DNA of 64,000 bases, taken from positions 2,418,001 through 2,482,000 of the forward strand of contig NC_013523.1 of NCBI RefSeq assembly GCF_000024985.1, in the 5' to 3' direction. Positions within the stretch are counted from its first letter, which is position 1, and each line of letters begins with the position of its first letter. Source of the DNA: Sphaerobacter thermophilus DSM 20745 (GTDB lineage Bacteria > Chloroflexota > Chloroflexia > Thermomicrobiales > Thermomicrobiaceae). The notes under the pieces are model-generated. The model had not been told where the DNA came from, searched no databases, and saw nothing but the letters and a program-made list of their open reading frames with translations. Shown here in pieces: positions 1-8,208 of this stretch. The position numbers and the translations under genes are program-made.

Positions 1-898
1 GTGCGTACTGGTCGAGTGAGATCCCGCTGTACACCTGCTCGGCCACGGCCCGGTCCACCAGCCCCTCCGAGACCATGACCTGAGCCATCGCCAGCGCGAC
101 GAGCCCTTCCGTACCCGGGGTGATCGGCAGCCAGCGGTCCGCATTGGCCGCCGAGCCATCCATGCGCGAACTCACATGCCAGTAGGTCCCGCGGACATCC
201 TCACGACCCTGGCGGAACTCGCCGTACTGGCGGGAGAACTGCACGGGAGAGATCCACGTGTGCAGGAAGTCCGCGCTGAAGCTGACCAGGAAGTTGGTGT
301 TCGCCAGATCGAGCGTCGGCAGGGTGTCGGTGCCGAAGACGCGCCGCACCGCCTCGCGCAAGACGATGCGATCCTCCGGCTCGTACGTGACGTGCTCGGC
401 ATCCACCGCCTGGACGAACTCGTTGACGACCTGCCCCATCGGGCCGGACAGCGGCGGAGTGATCACCAGCGTCGCTCCGCGAGCGCCGTTGACGTCGTTG
501 CCCAGCTCGGTGAGCACGTCCTCCCAGCTCGCGTTCTGGTACTCACCGGAGCCACGCGCCCCGCTGAGCCGCAGCGGCTGGGCGATGCGGTCCGGGTGGT
601 ACACCTCCTGCACCAGAGCCTGCGCGCGGGCATCGGACGCGCCGAGGTTGGTCGGGAAGTCGGGATTTCCTTCCACCTTCTTGGCGCGGCCCTCGAAGAC
701 CCTGACGATCAGCCCGCACTCGCCCGCAGCCGTGGCGTACCAGTTGTCGCGCCCGAAGACGAGGTCCACCGGGTTGAGAACCGGACTCTCGATCTTGAAC
801 TCGCGCTCCGGGTCCCCATCGCCGATGCCGCACCCGGTGAACAGGACCGCGCCGGTCGTCGAGGTCGCGACTAACTTAAGGAAATCTCGCCTTCGCAT
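1..898 (-). CDS. actB: Alternative Complex III subunit B-like molybdopterin oxidoreductase lipoprotein (C-terminal part outside window)
   Basis: The start at 898 gives an N-terminus reading MRRRDFLKLVAT, a clear twin-arginine signal, followed by a lipobox-like FTGC near residue 22, so a periplasm-facing lipoprotein is likely. A GGAAGGG Shine-Dalgarno lies 5 bases before this ATG. An upstream in-frame ATG at 913 overlaps the stop of the pentaheme gene as TGATG and would couple translation, but has no good ribosome site. The body matches the molybdopterin oxidoreductase N-domain (CGLIVRVFEGRAKKVEGNP, then YHPDR). The usual cluster-binding cysteine set is reduced to AAGEC, as expected for ActB, whose first domain has lost the cofactor. 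The gene is cut by the left edge. The pentaheme ActA-like gene directly upstream supports the assignment. A cofactor-bearing oxidoreductase of another type remains possible. Confidence 0.75.
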   Translation of the reverse strand, partial: MRRRDFLKLVATSTTGAVLFTGCGIGDGDPEREFKIESPVLNPVDLVFGRDNWYATAAGECGLIVRVFEGRAKKVEGNPDFPTNLGASDARAQALVQEVYHPDRIAQPLRLSGARGSGEYQNASWEDVLTELGNDVNGARGATLVITPPLSGPMGQVVNEFVQAVDAEHVTYEPEDRIVLREAVRRVFGTDTLPTLDLANTNFLVSFSADFLHTWISPVQFSRQYGEFRQGREDVRGTYWHVSSRMDGSAANADRWLPITPGTEGLVALAMAQVMVSEGLVDRAVAEQVYSGISLDQYA

Positions 899-912
899 CG
901 CACCCTTCCGCA

Positions 913-1443
913 TCAGTAGTGACACACCGCGCAGTCAGTCCGGGCGTTGTTCTGCCGGTGGCAGTCGATGCAGTCCCCCATCCGCAAATCACGGAACTGG
1001 CTGACAGTCGCCATGTCCTCCACCGGACCGTGGCAGGTCGCGCAGTCAAATCCCGCGTTGATGTGCATGGAGTGGACGAACTTGACGTGGTCGGGCATCT
1101 GATGCACCCGGTTCCACTGGATTGGCGTGTTGGATTCAAAGGCTTGGACGAGGCGCTCCAGGTTGGGCTTGTTGGTGGTCGGGACGACCCGGTGGCAGAA
1201 CATACACTGCTCCAGCGCCGGGACCCCGGCTGAAGCCTGCGTGGTGGCGGTGCGGTGGCAGAACGTGCAGTCGAGGCCGAGGGTGTTCACGTGGAACGGG
1301 TGGGTAAAGGCGATCGGCTGAGCTTTCGCCGGCTGGGCCGTCGGACTCAGGAAGTAGCTCCGGGCCAGGATTGCTACCACCGGGATGGCCAGTAGCACCA
1401 GCACGACCAGCCCGAACACCACAGGCCGCAGATATCGTCGCAT
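913..1443 (-). CDS. actA: Membrane-anchored pentaheme cytochrome c, ActA-like
   Basis: A protein of 176 residues with one N-terminal membrane anchor (about 8-30) and five CXXCH heme c motifs, at residues 59-63, 80-84, 134-138, 158-162 and 171-175; the last lies at the extreme C-terminus. The size, single anchor and five hemes match ActA, the pentaheme subunit of the quinol-oxidising Alternative Complex III, which would sit on the outer face of the membrane and pass electrons toward a terminal oxidase. It is followed at once by the ActB-like gene (TGATG junction), the canonical actA-actB order. A purine-rich stretch before the ATG serves as ribosome site. A nitrate/TMAO-type multiheme cytochrome is the alternative, but context argues against it. 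Confidence 0.82.
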   Translation of the reverse strand: MRRYLRPVVFGLVVLVLLAIPVVAILARSYFLSPTAQPAKAQPIAFTHPFHVNTLGLDCTFCHRTATTQASAGVPALEQCMFCHRVVPTTNKPNLERLVQAFESNTPIQWNRVHQMPDHVKFVHSMHINAGFDCATCHGPVEDMATVSQFRDLRMGDCIDCHRQNNARTDCAVCHY

Positions 1444-1517
1444 CCCTCTTGCTCCGCTCCGCTCCGCGCTCCGGATCCGCGCACCTCATGCCGGCCACGC
1501 GACCGGTTCGGGATATC

Positions 1518-1808
1518 CTAGATCCACACCTTCTCGTACAGATCAAACAGGACCGACAAGCTACCCACGATGTTCGCCAGCGAGAAGATAGCCCCGACGA
1601 GGAAGATCAGGGAAATGACATACAAGACGGGGCGGACGCGCATTACTCGCTGCGGCAGTTGGCGGGTCGAAACCAGCGAGGGGATCATCGCGTGGGCGAG
1701 GAGCAGGTTGGCAGCGAAGACGACAATGCAAGCGGCGAAGGCCCAGAACCAGATGAGCCCCGAGTTGATCTGCACCCACTGATCAGCTGTCGTCACTTCA
1801 GCGTGCAT
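1518..1808 (-). CDS. Small two-helix membrane protein, first gene of the ActAB operon
   Basis: A 96-residue protein starting MHAEVTTADQ. The start at 1808 is chosen because GGGAGGT lies about 6 bases upstream; longer in-frame extensions lack a ribosome site. Two hydrophobic helices (about residues 16-38 and 60-85) flank a short basic loop (STRQLPQRVMRVRP). It precedes actA by 74 bases on the same strand and shares the promoter near 2000. I do not recognise the family. Its position suggests an accessory or assembly subunit of the respiratory complex, but that is inferred from context only. Confidence 0.65.
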   Translation of the reverse strand: MHAEVTTADQWVQINSGLIWFWAFAACIVVFAANLLLAHAMIPSLVSTRQLPQRVMRVRPVLYVISLIFLVGAIFSLANIVGSLSVLFDLYEKVWI

Positions 1809-1948
1809 CCAGGACCTCCCTGGGGCTGACCACTCGGCCCTTGGTGTGTTGTTGGTGGCAGACACACAGGACGCAACCGCTCCTCGCTGCCACCACATGG
1901 AGGAACGCGGTTGCCGTGGGTAGGATGAAGGGTCGCGCCGATTGTGTC

Positions 1949-1983
1949 AAGGCGATCATCCGCTTCGGACGCGTGATCGCTTT
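1949..1983. promoter_or_regulatory. Inverted repeat in the leader of the ActAB operon
   Basis: Arms of 10 bases (AAGGCGATCA and TGATCGCTTT, one mismatch) are separated by 15 bases. It sits between the promoter at about 2000 and the first gene at 1808, so it could be an operator or a leader hairpin. A second TTGACA on the minus strand lies at 1945-1950. Confidence 0.35.
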
Positions 1984-1996
1984 CACAACCACGGGA

Positions 1997-2024
1997 AGGA
2001 TACCCAGCGTCGCCCCGTTGTCAA
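1997..2024 (-). promoter_or_regulatory. Predicted sigma-70 promoter of the ActAB operon
   Basis: On the minus strand TTGACA (2024-2019) is followed after 16 bases by TATCCT (2002-1997). The same TTGACA/TATCCT pair recurs with 17-base spacing before the dipeptide permease genes, which supports it as a local housekeeping promoter form. It implies a leader of nearly 190 bases before the ATG at 1808. The rest of the gap 1809-2135 shows nothing else recognisable. Confidence 0.55.
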
Positions 2025-2135
2025 GGGGTCAGCGTAGCCGCGGCCTGCCCCGAGCGGGCAGAATACAGCCGACGACCGCCGGCCATGCACCGCGGTGCCC
2101 CGGCGCAGCAGCGATAGTCGGAAAGTAGGAGCACG

Positions 2136-2579
2136 ATGGAGTCGAGGCCGATCGCGTTCGACGAGGCCGGCATCACCCCCGGCCGCGCCCGGCGACAGGC
2201 ACGGATTAAGGGCGTCCCGGTGCCCTATATCCGCGTGTGCAAGGGCCCGGGCCGCCGGCTCCTGTCGACCCTCACGCCCGAGCCGGGCGAGTGGATCCTC
2301 CGCGCCGACGGCGAACTGGAGCTGGCGGGCGACCCGCCGCGGGCACTGGAAGAGGGCGAGGTGCTGGTGCCGAGCTTGGCACGCCTGATCGCCCTCCTGC
2401 GTGAGGACGCCGACAGCGTCGTCATCTCCTGCTACCCGGACGACTACGCCTGCATGGCCTTCGACGAGGACGGCGTCTCACTGGCGAACGTCGTCTCCTT
2501 CAGCCCCGAGGAAGCCGCCCTGCGCGCCCTCCTCTTCATCCGCGCCGAGCGCGCCGCCCACGAGCAGAGCGGCGGCTGA
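2136..2579 (+). CDS. Hypothetical acidic protein
   Basis: A 147-residue acidic, soluble protein with no signal peptide or membrane segment. A GTAGGAGC ribosome site precedes the ATG. The N-terminal 40 residues are basic (GRARRQARIKG) and the rest is rich in Glu and Asp, with one CYPDDYAC stretch. Codon use looks native. It is monocistronic, divergent from the respiratory operon, and followed by an intergenic repeat. I do not recognise the family. Confidence 0.6.
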   Translation: MESRPIAFDEAGITPGRARRQARIKGVPVPYIRVCKGPGRRLLSTLTPEPGEWILRADGELELAGDPPRALEEGEVLVPSLARLIALLREDADSVVISCYPDDYACMAFDEDGVSLANVVSFSPEEAALRALLFIRAERAAHEQSGG

Positions 2580-2636
2580 TGGGGATTGAACAGGAAAACT
2601 GGTACACCCGCTCGTACCCCGCTGCCGAGCTCATAT

Positions 2637-2812
2637 CACCCTGAGCGGAGCCGGGGGCGGCAGAGCCGTCTCTGTCGCCCGTTCGCCGTCATCCTGAGCG
2701 AAGCGAAGGATCTCGCGCGGGAGCGGCCATCCCCCAGAGATCCTTCGACTCGAACGGAGCCGCCGGGGACGGCTACCCGCCGTCCCCGGCTCCGCTCAGG
2801 ATGACAGGTATG
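2637..2812. repeat. Intergenic palindromic repeat, CCTGAGCG/AAGGATCT family
   Basis: The element contains TCATCCTGAGCGAAGCGAAGG and its inverted partner AGATCCTTCG, ending in GCTCAGGATGACA. The same inverted pair recurs at 9574-9693 and 30737-30836. It fills the gap between converging genes and resembles a REP- or MITE-like element. No coding capacity is evident. Confidence 0.7.
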
Positions 2813-2867
2813 GTGGGGTGGATCGGCTTCGGTCATCAGCCACCGCAGCACGAACCCCGACGTGGCA

Positions 2868-4055
2868 CTACTCCTCAGAACCGGCGTACGACAGCGGCGC
2901 GCCGCTCGTGAACCGTGCGGGGCGGTACGGTGCCAGCTCGGGCGGATCGGTCTGGAGGAAGTCCTCGACGACGAGGTTCCCCATCGTCGCAGACAGCGTG
3001 ACACCACTATGCATCACGAGGTGGTACAGCCCGTTGACCGCAGGGTCGAAGCCGACGATCGGGTGCCCATCCTTCGGCATGGGGCGCACGCCCATGCGCG
3101 CACTCTCGGCGCGGATGCCCCGCAGCCCCGGCACGATCGTCGCCAGGTGATCGACGGACTCCTGGCAGACCGGATGTGAGACATCCAGCGGCTGCTCCGA
3201 CTCGACGAGCTGGTCGAAGTTCGTACGCTGGATCAACATCCGCCAGCCACCATCCGCGCGCAGGTTCCCCTCCGGCGCGTGGATCACCCGCTTGAGCGAG
3301 ACGGGCGCCGGTTCGGTCGTGACCAGCAACCCCGGCTGGCGCGAGACGGGGAGATCGACACCAGCCATGGCGGCGATGCGTCCGGCATCAGGACCGGCGG
3401 CGTTGATCACGGCGTCCGCGCCCAGACGCTCTCCTCCCGCCAGCACGACCGTGTCGATCGCACCAGCCGGCCCGCTCAGGTCGACCACCGTATCCTGCAC
3501 GAGGCGCGCGCCGTAGCGGCGCACGGCCGCACTGAGGGCACCATGGCACAGCCCGACGCCGTTGAGCCAGCCCTCGCCCGGCGTGTAGAACACCTCCTCG
3601 ACGCGATCCGGGTCGATGACGAGGTCGGGCTCCAGCTCCCGCATCACCTGCTCCGGCGTGACGGTCTCGATGCGGTAGCCCCATTCGTGGAGACGCCGGG
3701 TCACGGTCCTCAGCCGCTGCACCTGCTCTGCGTCGTCGGCATAGCACCAGTGCAAGCCGCCGTCGATGTGCACCCAGTCCCCATCCAGCTCCCGTGCGAG
3801 ATCCGCGTGGTCGCGGATGGAGCGCGCGTTGAGCCGATGATAGTGCCGCGGGGTCTTGTTGAACGAATTCAACCAGGCGAAGGAGTTGCCTGTCGTCCCG
3901 GCACCCGGGAAGCGCGGTTCGACCACCGTGACCGCCGCTCCCGCTTGCGCCAACCGATACGCGGCCACGGACCCGACTGCGCCCGCCCCGATGACCACGA
4001 TCCGCGCTCCGCGGAGATACGCCGAACCTACCGCCATGACTCCCTGACCTTCCAT
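2868..4055 (-). CDS. FAD-dependent amino-acid/amine oxidoreductase (DadA/glycine oxidase superfamily)
   Basis: A 395-residue cytosolic flavoprotein of the D-amino acid oxidase family, predicted to oxidise a C-N bond of an amino acid or N-methyl amine. The Rossmann FAD motif VVIGAGAVGS occurs at about residues 20-29 and the acidic end of the second strand (VVEP) follows. The C-terminal FAD segment reads RPMPKDGHPIVGF and then a glycine-rich HSGVTLS. Length is normal. The ATG at 4055 has GGAG nine bases upstream; a second ATG at 4037 is also possible. A related enzyme is encoded at 59202-60320. The substrate cannot be told from sequence. Confidence 0.8.
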   Translation of the reverse strand: MEGQGVMAVGSAYLRGARIVVIGAGAVGSVAAYRLAQAGAAVTVVEPRFPGAGTTGNSFAWLNSFNKTPRHYHRLNARSIRDHADLARELDGDWVHIDGGLHWCYADDAEQVQRLRTVTRRLHEWGYRIETVTPEQVMRELEPDLVIDPDRVEEVFYTPGEGWLNGVGLCHGALSAAVRRYGARLVQDTVVDLSGPAGAIDTVVLAGGERLGADAVINAAGPDAGRIAAMAGVDLPVSRQPGLLVTTEPAPVSLKRVIHAPEGNLRADGGWRMLIQRTNFDQLVESEQPLDVSHPVCQESVDHLATIVPGLRGIRAESARMGVRPMPKDGHPIVGFDPAVNGLYHLVMHSGVTLSATMGNLVVEDFLQTDPPELAPYRPARFTSGAPLSYAGSEE

Positions 4056-4131
4056 GACAGATGCTCCGCGCCGCGTTCGCGCGGCGCCGCATCACCCGTA
4101 CCCCGGCAAATGGGGCCGTGAGCCGAGGTCG

Positions 4132-6207
4132 TTACCCGTCGCGGCCACCGGGCCACTGGGGGGTGCGGCCCAGCTCGCGAAGGATCTCCTCGACCCGCTC
4201 GGTCGCCGCCTCGTCGCCGGCCGGGAGCGGCACGAGCAGCCGCTCCCCGGTCAGGCGCTCCACCCGCAACCCGCCCGCCCGCAGCGCTGCCTCGATCTCA
4301 TCCAGGCTCCCCTGGTCATCCGGTTGGAGCAGCAGCGCCCGCCGCACCCGGACCCGCCGGTACTCGCGCACCCACTCCGCCATCGCGTAGGCCACTGCCT
4401 GGGGCAGCGGCTCGCCGCTCTCCTGCTCCAGGTAGCGGACCATACGCTCCAGCGTCAGGCCACTCGCCAGGCCGTCCTCCACGCTCTCGCGGGTGAGCCG
4501 GTAGATCGTGACCCGGTCGAGCCGTTCCAGCGCGGTGAAAGCCGACAGGGCCCAGACGTGCCGCGGCGCCGGACGCAGCAGCAGCACCTCGAAGTTCGGC
4601 TGCACCACCAGCGTCTGCCCGCCAAGCGCCGGCTCCTCGGGCGGGTCGAGCGACTCGTCCACCAGCCAGCCGAGATCCGGGCGCACGCGCAGCACCGTGC
4701 CGCGCCGCTGTGCCCGTGCGACCTCGATCAACCCCAGCCAGGCTCCGGCGGTGGTGAGCGTGACCGCCGCCGCCAGCCGCACGACGGCGCGGCGTCGCGC
4801 CTCGGGCGACTCCTCCCCCGCCTCATAGCTGGCAGCGGCGGTGAAATGCGCCCCGAGAGCATTGGGGAACTCGGCAGCGAAGCGCGTGGTGACAGAGTCC
4901 AGCGTGTACCAGGTCTCCGGGTCGAGCGCGCCGAGCGCCTGGAGCAGGTGCTGGCGAAAACCGGGCCAGTCGCCGCCCCACACCTGGAGCGCGTCCCGCT
5001 CGTCGCCCTCGGGCCACTCGGCGGCCTGTCGCCAGTGGGCGACGAGACGCCGCATCTGGGCCGGGAAGTCGAGCCGGGTCCAGGCGCGCAGCCGGTCGGC
5101 CACGACCCCGCCCCCGGCCGGGGCCAGCAGGCCCTCCGCCTCGGCGAGTCGCACGAGAAACGAGACGTAGCCGGTCGGCGGCAGATCACCCGCGCGCAGC
5201 CAGAGCCGCGGGGCCAGGTGCCGCAGCCCCGTGCCACCGCGCTCGCCCCGTCGCCAGCGCGCGCGACCAGCGACGACATCGCGCAGCAGCGTGAGGAGAT
5301 CCCATGCCGCGGCGGCGACGGGTACCCACTCCGGCACCTCGACCAGTGCCGGGTCGACCGCCACCAGCGGGGGCGGCGGTGCGGCCGGGGCGCGCGTCGG
5401 CCGGCGCACGATGTCGGGCACCACGGCGCGGAGCGCGCCGTCGGCGTCGTAGCCGCGCCACACCAGCCCGCGCCGCTCCAGTGCGTGGAGGGCGTGCCGG
5501 AGCGCCTGCATCGAGAGGCCAAGCTCCTGCCGCGCAGCGATCGGATCGGCGATGCCGTCGCGCTCGGTGATCCATGACCAGAGCCGTGCGGCGGTCGGGT
5601 CCAGCGCCCGGACCGAGTCTCGGATCACGTCGGCGTTGCCGATGCGAGGTGCGACGTAGGCCACCAGCTCCGGCCGCATCGCCACGGCGGGGATGACCCG
5701 ATAGCCGAGCTGCTGCGCGATGGCCGCCAGCTCCGCGTCGTCGAACCACTCCAGCAGCGCGGCGGCATCCTGCTCCCGCGGCAGGCCGCGCTTGCGCTCC
5801 GCTTGCAGCCGTTGCGTCAGGTGCGCCAGCTCGCGCGGCAGGAAGAAGCGCTCCGGGGTCGGCGTCAGGCCCGGCTCCTCGCGGGGCTGCTCCTGGTAGA
5901 GCAGACCTGCGCGGTAGAGCCGGCGCAGCGCCGGCAGCACCTCGTCCGGCGGCGCGTCCACCCGCGATGCGATCTCCTCAACGCTGGCGGCCGCGTCGTC
6001 GCTAGCCAGCGAGGCGACGATTGCGCGCTCCAGCGGCGGCAGGGACTCCCAGGCAAGCGCAAAGGACCAGGGATCGGTCAGCACCCGGTAGAGCCGCCCG
6101 ATGTCCTCGTGCGCCTCCCGCCCGAGCAGCTCCACGTCCCAGAACTGGGCGATCGTGGTCAGGCTTCGCGGCGGTCGGTCGAGGAGGCGGCCGAGCAAGT
6201 TGCGCAT
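4132..6207 (-). CDS. XPB/Ssl2-like helicase-associated domain protein (Helicase_C_3 type)
   Basis: A 691-residue protein without any ATPase motifs. The N-terminal half contains repeated winged-helix-like segments (for example about residues 60-105 and 190-250). The C-terminal region, starting near VVQPNFEVLLLRP and running through FTALERLDRVTIYRLT and an LEQESGEPLP segment, matches the domain found at the N-terminus of XPB/Ssl2 helicases and in actinobacterial and Chloroflexi stand-alone proteins. It may bind DNA and serve a partner helicase; none is adjacent (a large SF2 helicase lies at 43.1 kb). A perfect TATAAT box on the minus strand at 6248-6243 gives a short leader, but its -35 is weak. 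Confidence 0.7.
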   Translation of the reverse strand: MRNLLGRLLDRPPRSLTTIAQFWDVELLGREAHEDIGRLYRVLTDPWSFALAWESLPPLERAIVASLASDDAAASVEEIASRVDAPPDEVLPALRRLYRAGLLYQEQPREEPGLTPTPERFFLPRELAHLTQRLQAERKRGLPREQDAAALLEWFDDAELAAIAQQLGYRVIPAVAMRPELVAYVAPRIGNADVIRDSVRALDPTAARLWSWITERDGIADPIAARQELGLSMQALRHALHALERRGLVWRGYDADGALRAVVPDIVRRPTRAPAAPPPPLVAVDPALVEVPEWVPVAAAAWDLLTLLRDVVAGRARWRRGERGGTGLRHLAPRLWLRAGDLPPTGYVSFLVRLAEAEGLLAPAGGGVVADRLRAWTRLDFPAQMRRLVAHWRQAAEWPEGDERDALQVWGGDWPGFRQHLLQALGALDPETWYTLDSVTTRFAAEFPNALGAHFTAAASYEAGEESPEARRRAVVRLAAAVTLTTAGAWLGLIEVARAQRRGTVLRVRPDLGWLVDESLDPPEEPALGGQTLVVQPNFEVLLLRPAPRHVWALSAFTALERLDRVTIYRLTRESVEDGLASGLTLERMVRYLEQESGEPLPQAVAYAMAEWVREYRRVRVRRALLLQPDDQGSLDEIEAALRAGGLRVERLTGERLLVPLPAGDEAATERVEEILRELGRTPQWPGGRDG

Positions 6208-6288
6208 CGCGGCTCCGGTGTCGATCGGCTGGCGACACCGTCATTATAGCGACTTTACCTGGAGGTCAGCGCGCGGGTGTGCCCACGG

Positions 6289-6750
6289 TCATGCCGGTCG
6301 GGCCGACCGCGCGAGGAACAGTGCCACCCAGAAGATCAGCAGCGCGTTCACGGGATGGAGCGCCGCGATCACCGGCATGTTCCAATCGCGTGCCATCCCG
6401 ATGAAGGCGTACTGCAAGCCGATCAGGGCAAAGGCACCGAACGACAGCCAACGTACCCGGTGCGGCATCCGGCCGGTGAACGCCAGCACCAAGAGGATGA
6501 GCGGCAGGTATTCGAAGAAGTGCACGAAGTTCTCGTGCCAGCTCCAGCGGAGCGGGGTGTCGAAGATCGCCAGCCCGGCGATCAGCACCTGAACCAGGAC
6601 GCACCCCACGAAGAGCCAGGCCAGGATACGGAAGGCAACCCTCGAACGGTGCCCCCGCGCGGAGTCTGCACGGGCGTGCCGCTCCTGCGTCTCGCTGGGC
6701 GACGGCATCGTGGCGGTCCCCGATGTGTCGCTTCGTCGCTCTGCAACCAC
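6289..6750 (-). CDS. DUF6220-type membrane protein
   Basis: A protein of about 153 residues with four predicted helices. It shows the features of the DUF6220 family: FRILAWLFVGCVLVQ, then AGLAIF, the HENFVHFFEYLPL stretch and a final helix with HPVNALLIFWVALFLA. The GTG at 6750 is chosen as start because AAGGGAG lies 7 bases upstream; ATG at 6708 has a weaker site. It is the third gene of the ArsR-led operon, 47 bases after the coiled-coil protein. Function unknown; integral membrane location is clear. Confidence 0.7.
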   Translation of the reverse strand: MVAERRSDTSGTATMPSPSETQERHARADSARGHRSRVAFRILAWLFVGCVLVQVLIAGLAIFDTPLRWSWHENFVHFFEYLPLILLVLAFTGRMPHRVRWLSFGAFALIGLQYAFIGMARDWNMPVIAALHPVNALLIFWVALFLARSARPA

Positions 6751-6797
6751 GTGGTCGCTCCCTTCTCGATCGCACGATGCGGCCGCCCGCACACGCG

Positions 6798-7079
6798 TTA
6801 CTCCACCTCCTTGAGCACACGCTCCATCCCCGCGACCCGCGCGCGGAGATCCTCCAACTCAGTCGCGACGCGGCTGAAACCCTGTGCCGCCTGCTCCTGG
6901 GCCACAGTGGCGCGTTCCGCTAGCTTGCGATACTCGTCCTCACGGGTCAATACCGCGCGTGCCCGCTGAGTAGCGAAGATCTGCCAGATGAGCACAATTA
7001 GGAGCGCCACACCGAGCGCAGACATCACCATCACGAAGATTGTGCCGGACCAGGCAGCCTGATTTGGATCCATCATCAA
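6798..7079 (-). CDS. Small membrane protein with C-terminal coiled coil
   Basis: A 93-residue protein with one transmembrane helix (about residues 10-33) and a heptad-rich cytoplasmic tail (LTREDEYRKLAERATVAQ through LEDLRARVAGMERVLKEVE). Its start overlaps the stop of the ArsR gene as ATGA (7076-7079), so the two are translationally coupled. I do not recognise a named family. The coupling suggests that it works with, or is controlled by, the adjacent regulator. Confidence 0.65.
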   Translation of the reverse strand: MMMDPNQAAWSGTIFVMVMSALGVALLIVLIWQIFATQRARAVLTREDEYRKLAERATVAQEQAAQGFSRVATELEDLRARVAGMERVLKEVE

Positions 7080-7450
7080 CCCGTACCTCTCGTGCCCCGA
7101 GCCACGCCGGGCTCCTCACTCTCGCCGTCCGTGAGCGTGCGCACCGCCTCAGCGATCACCTCGGGCGTCAGATGCACGACGAACGGCGCAACCTCGTAGT
7201 ACTTCATGGCCTTCCCGTCTTCGGACAGTTCGAGGCTCCCGGTTACCAGCCCTGCCGCTTCGAGTCGCTGCAGGTGCATGTAGAGCAGCGGGCGACTCAT
7301 GCCGACCTCGCGCGCGAGCTGGCTGACGTACTGCCGCCCCCGCACGAGGGTCGCCACGATACGCAGCCGGTGTGGATTGCCCAGGGCCGCCAGCACCCGC
7401 AGGAGTTCGTCTCCGGTGAGGGTTGGCGGCGTCTTCTCCCTGTCCGTCAT
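7076..7450 (-). CDS. ArsR-family winged-helix transcriptional regulator
   Basis: A 124-residue regulator. The winged helix spans about residues 15-85: LLRVLAALGNPHRLRIVATL, then YVSQLAREVGMSRPLLYMHL as recognition helix and RLEAAGLVTG leading into the wing. No cysteine metal site is present, so it probably is not a classical arsenic or zinc sensor. It heads an operon with the coiled-coil membrane protein and the DUF6220 protein. An inverted repeat overlapping its promoter (see 7470-7509) makes autorepression likely. Confidence 0.8.
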   Translation of the reverse strand: MTDREKTPPTLTGDELLRVLAALGNPHRLRIVATLVRGRQYVSQLAREVGMSRPLLYMHLQRLEAAGLVTGSLELSEDGKAMKYYEVAPFVVHLTPEVIAEAVRTLTDGESEEPGVARGTRGTG

Positions 7451-7469
7451 CTGTCCATTCCACCCATCA

Positions 7470-7509
7470 CCTGTCAGGTATTTCTAACACCTGATAGATC
7501 GCCTGTCAA
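7470..7509 (-). promoter_or_regulatory. Promoter and operator of the ArsR operon
   Basis: On the minus strand TTGACA (7509-7504) and TAGAAA (7486-7481) are separated by exactly 17 bases. The inverted repeat TCAGGT-N9-ACCTGA (7494-7474) covers the -10 box, and a second palindrome ACCTGACAGGT follows at the expected start of transcription. The layout suits repression by the ArsR protein encoded 20 bases downstream. Confidence 0.65.
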
Positions 7510-8208
7510 CCCCCAGGGCTCGGCGGATGATTGGGGTGCAAGCGGTCGGCATGGGCCGGGGGATGGATTTGATGAGTAGCATGGGGCCACCGCGGTGGCA
7601 TGTGCCCGGGAACAGGCGGTGTGAGGGTTCCAATGCGTGGCGCGTGCCCCGGGGCAGGTGTGTGAGGATCCCGGTACCAGGCACGTGCCCGGGGGTAAAC
7701 CCCCGGGCTCACAAGGAAAGCCCGCTGAAGCGGGCTGGGGGCAGCAGGCTCACATCTCGGCGTTGGGTTCGCGCCATTCGGTTAGGGCCCGGGGCTAAAG
7801 CCGCCGGGCTGATAATTATGGAAAGCCCACTGAAGGGGCTTCGATCGCCACGCACAGGCGGATCCGATCCGGCATTCCGCTGGGAATAGCGTCCTTAGCC
7901 CCTTCAGTGGGCTTCGCCTTGTCAGCCCGGGGGTTTACCCCCGGGCACGCGCCACGACGTGGGGATTCTCGCGCCACCCATGCCGTGTGCCGACGCCGGC
8001 GTGGAACCAACCCCGGCGCGCGGCTGGTGCCGCTCGATACCAATGCGGCGGCTCAGGCCGCCGCACTCAAAATAGCCGGCTTCAGCCGGCTTTCGTTGTC
8101 AGCCCGGGGGTAACCCCCCGGGCACGTGCCGCCGCGTGGGCCCCTTCGCGCCACCCGCCTCGGGGCACACGCCACCGGTCGGGGATCCTCACACTACCCG
8201 CCCTCGTG
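7510..8208. repeat. Cluster of hairpin repeats, GGGGGTAAACCCCC / GCGGGCT family
   Basis: This 700-base gap has no credible gene. It holds at least four related units: a CCCGGGGGTAAACCCCCGGGC-type palindrome near 7690 and 7927, a hairpin of the GAAAGCCCGCTGAAGCGGGC type near 7718, the form GGGGCTAAAGCCGCCGGGCT near 7792, and a CGGCGGCTCAGGCCGCCG hairpin near 8048 followed by AGCCGGCTTCAGCCGGCT and GGGGGTAACCCCCC. The same units recur near 16.7, 46.2, 54.0 and 55.3 kb. Confidence 0.7.

Noticed and set aside
1841-2128. A 95-codon plus-strand frame overlapping the start of the respiratory operon
   Set aside because: No ribosome site, and it covers the promoter and inverted repeat of the divergent operon.
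7680-8130. Riboswitch or structured regulatory RNA in the hairpin cluster
   Set aside because: The same units recur in many gaps on either side of genes and in both orientations, which suits dispersed repeats better than a gene-specific leader.
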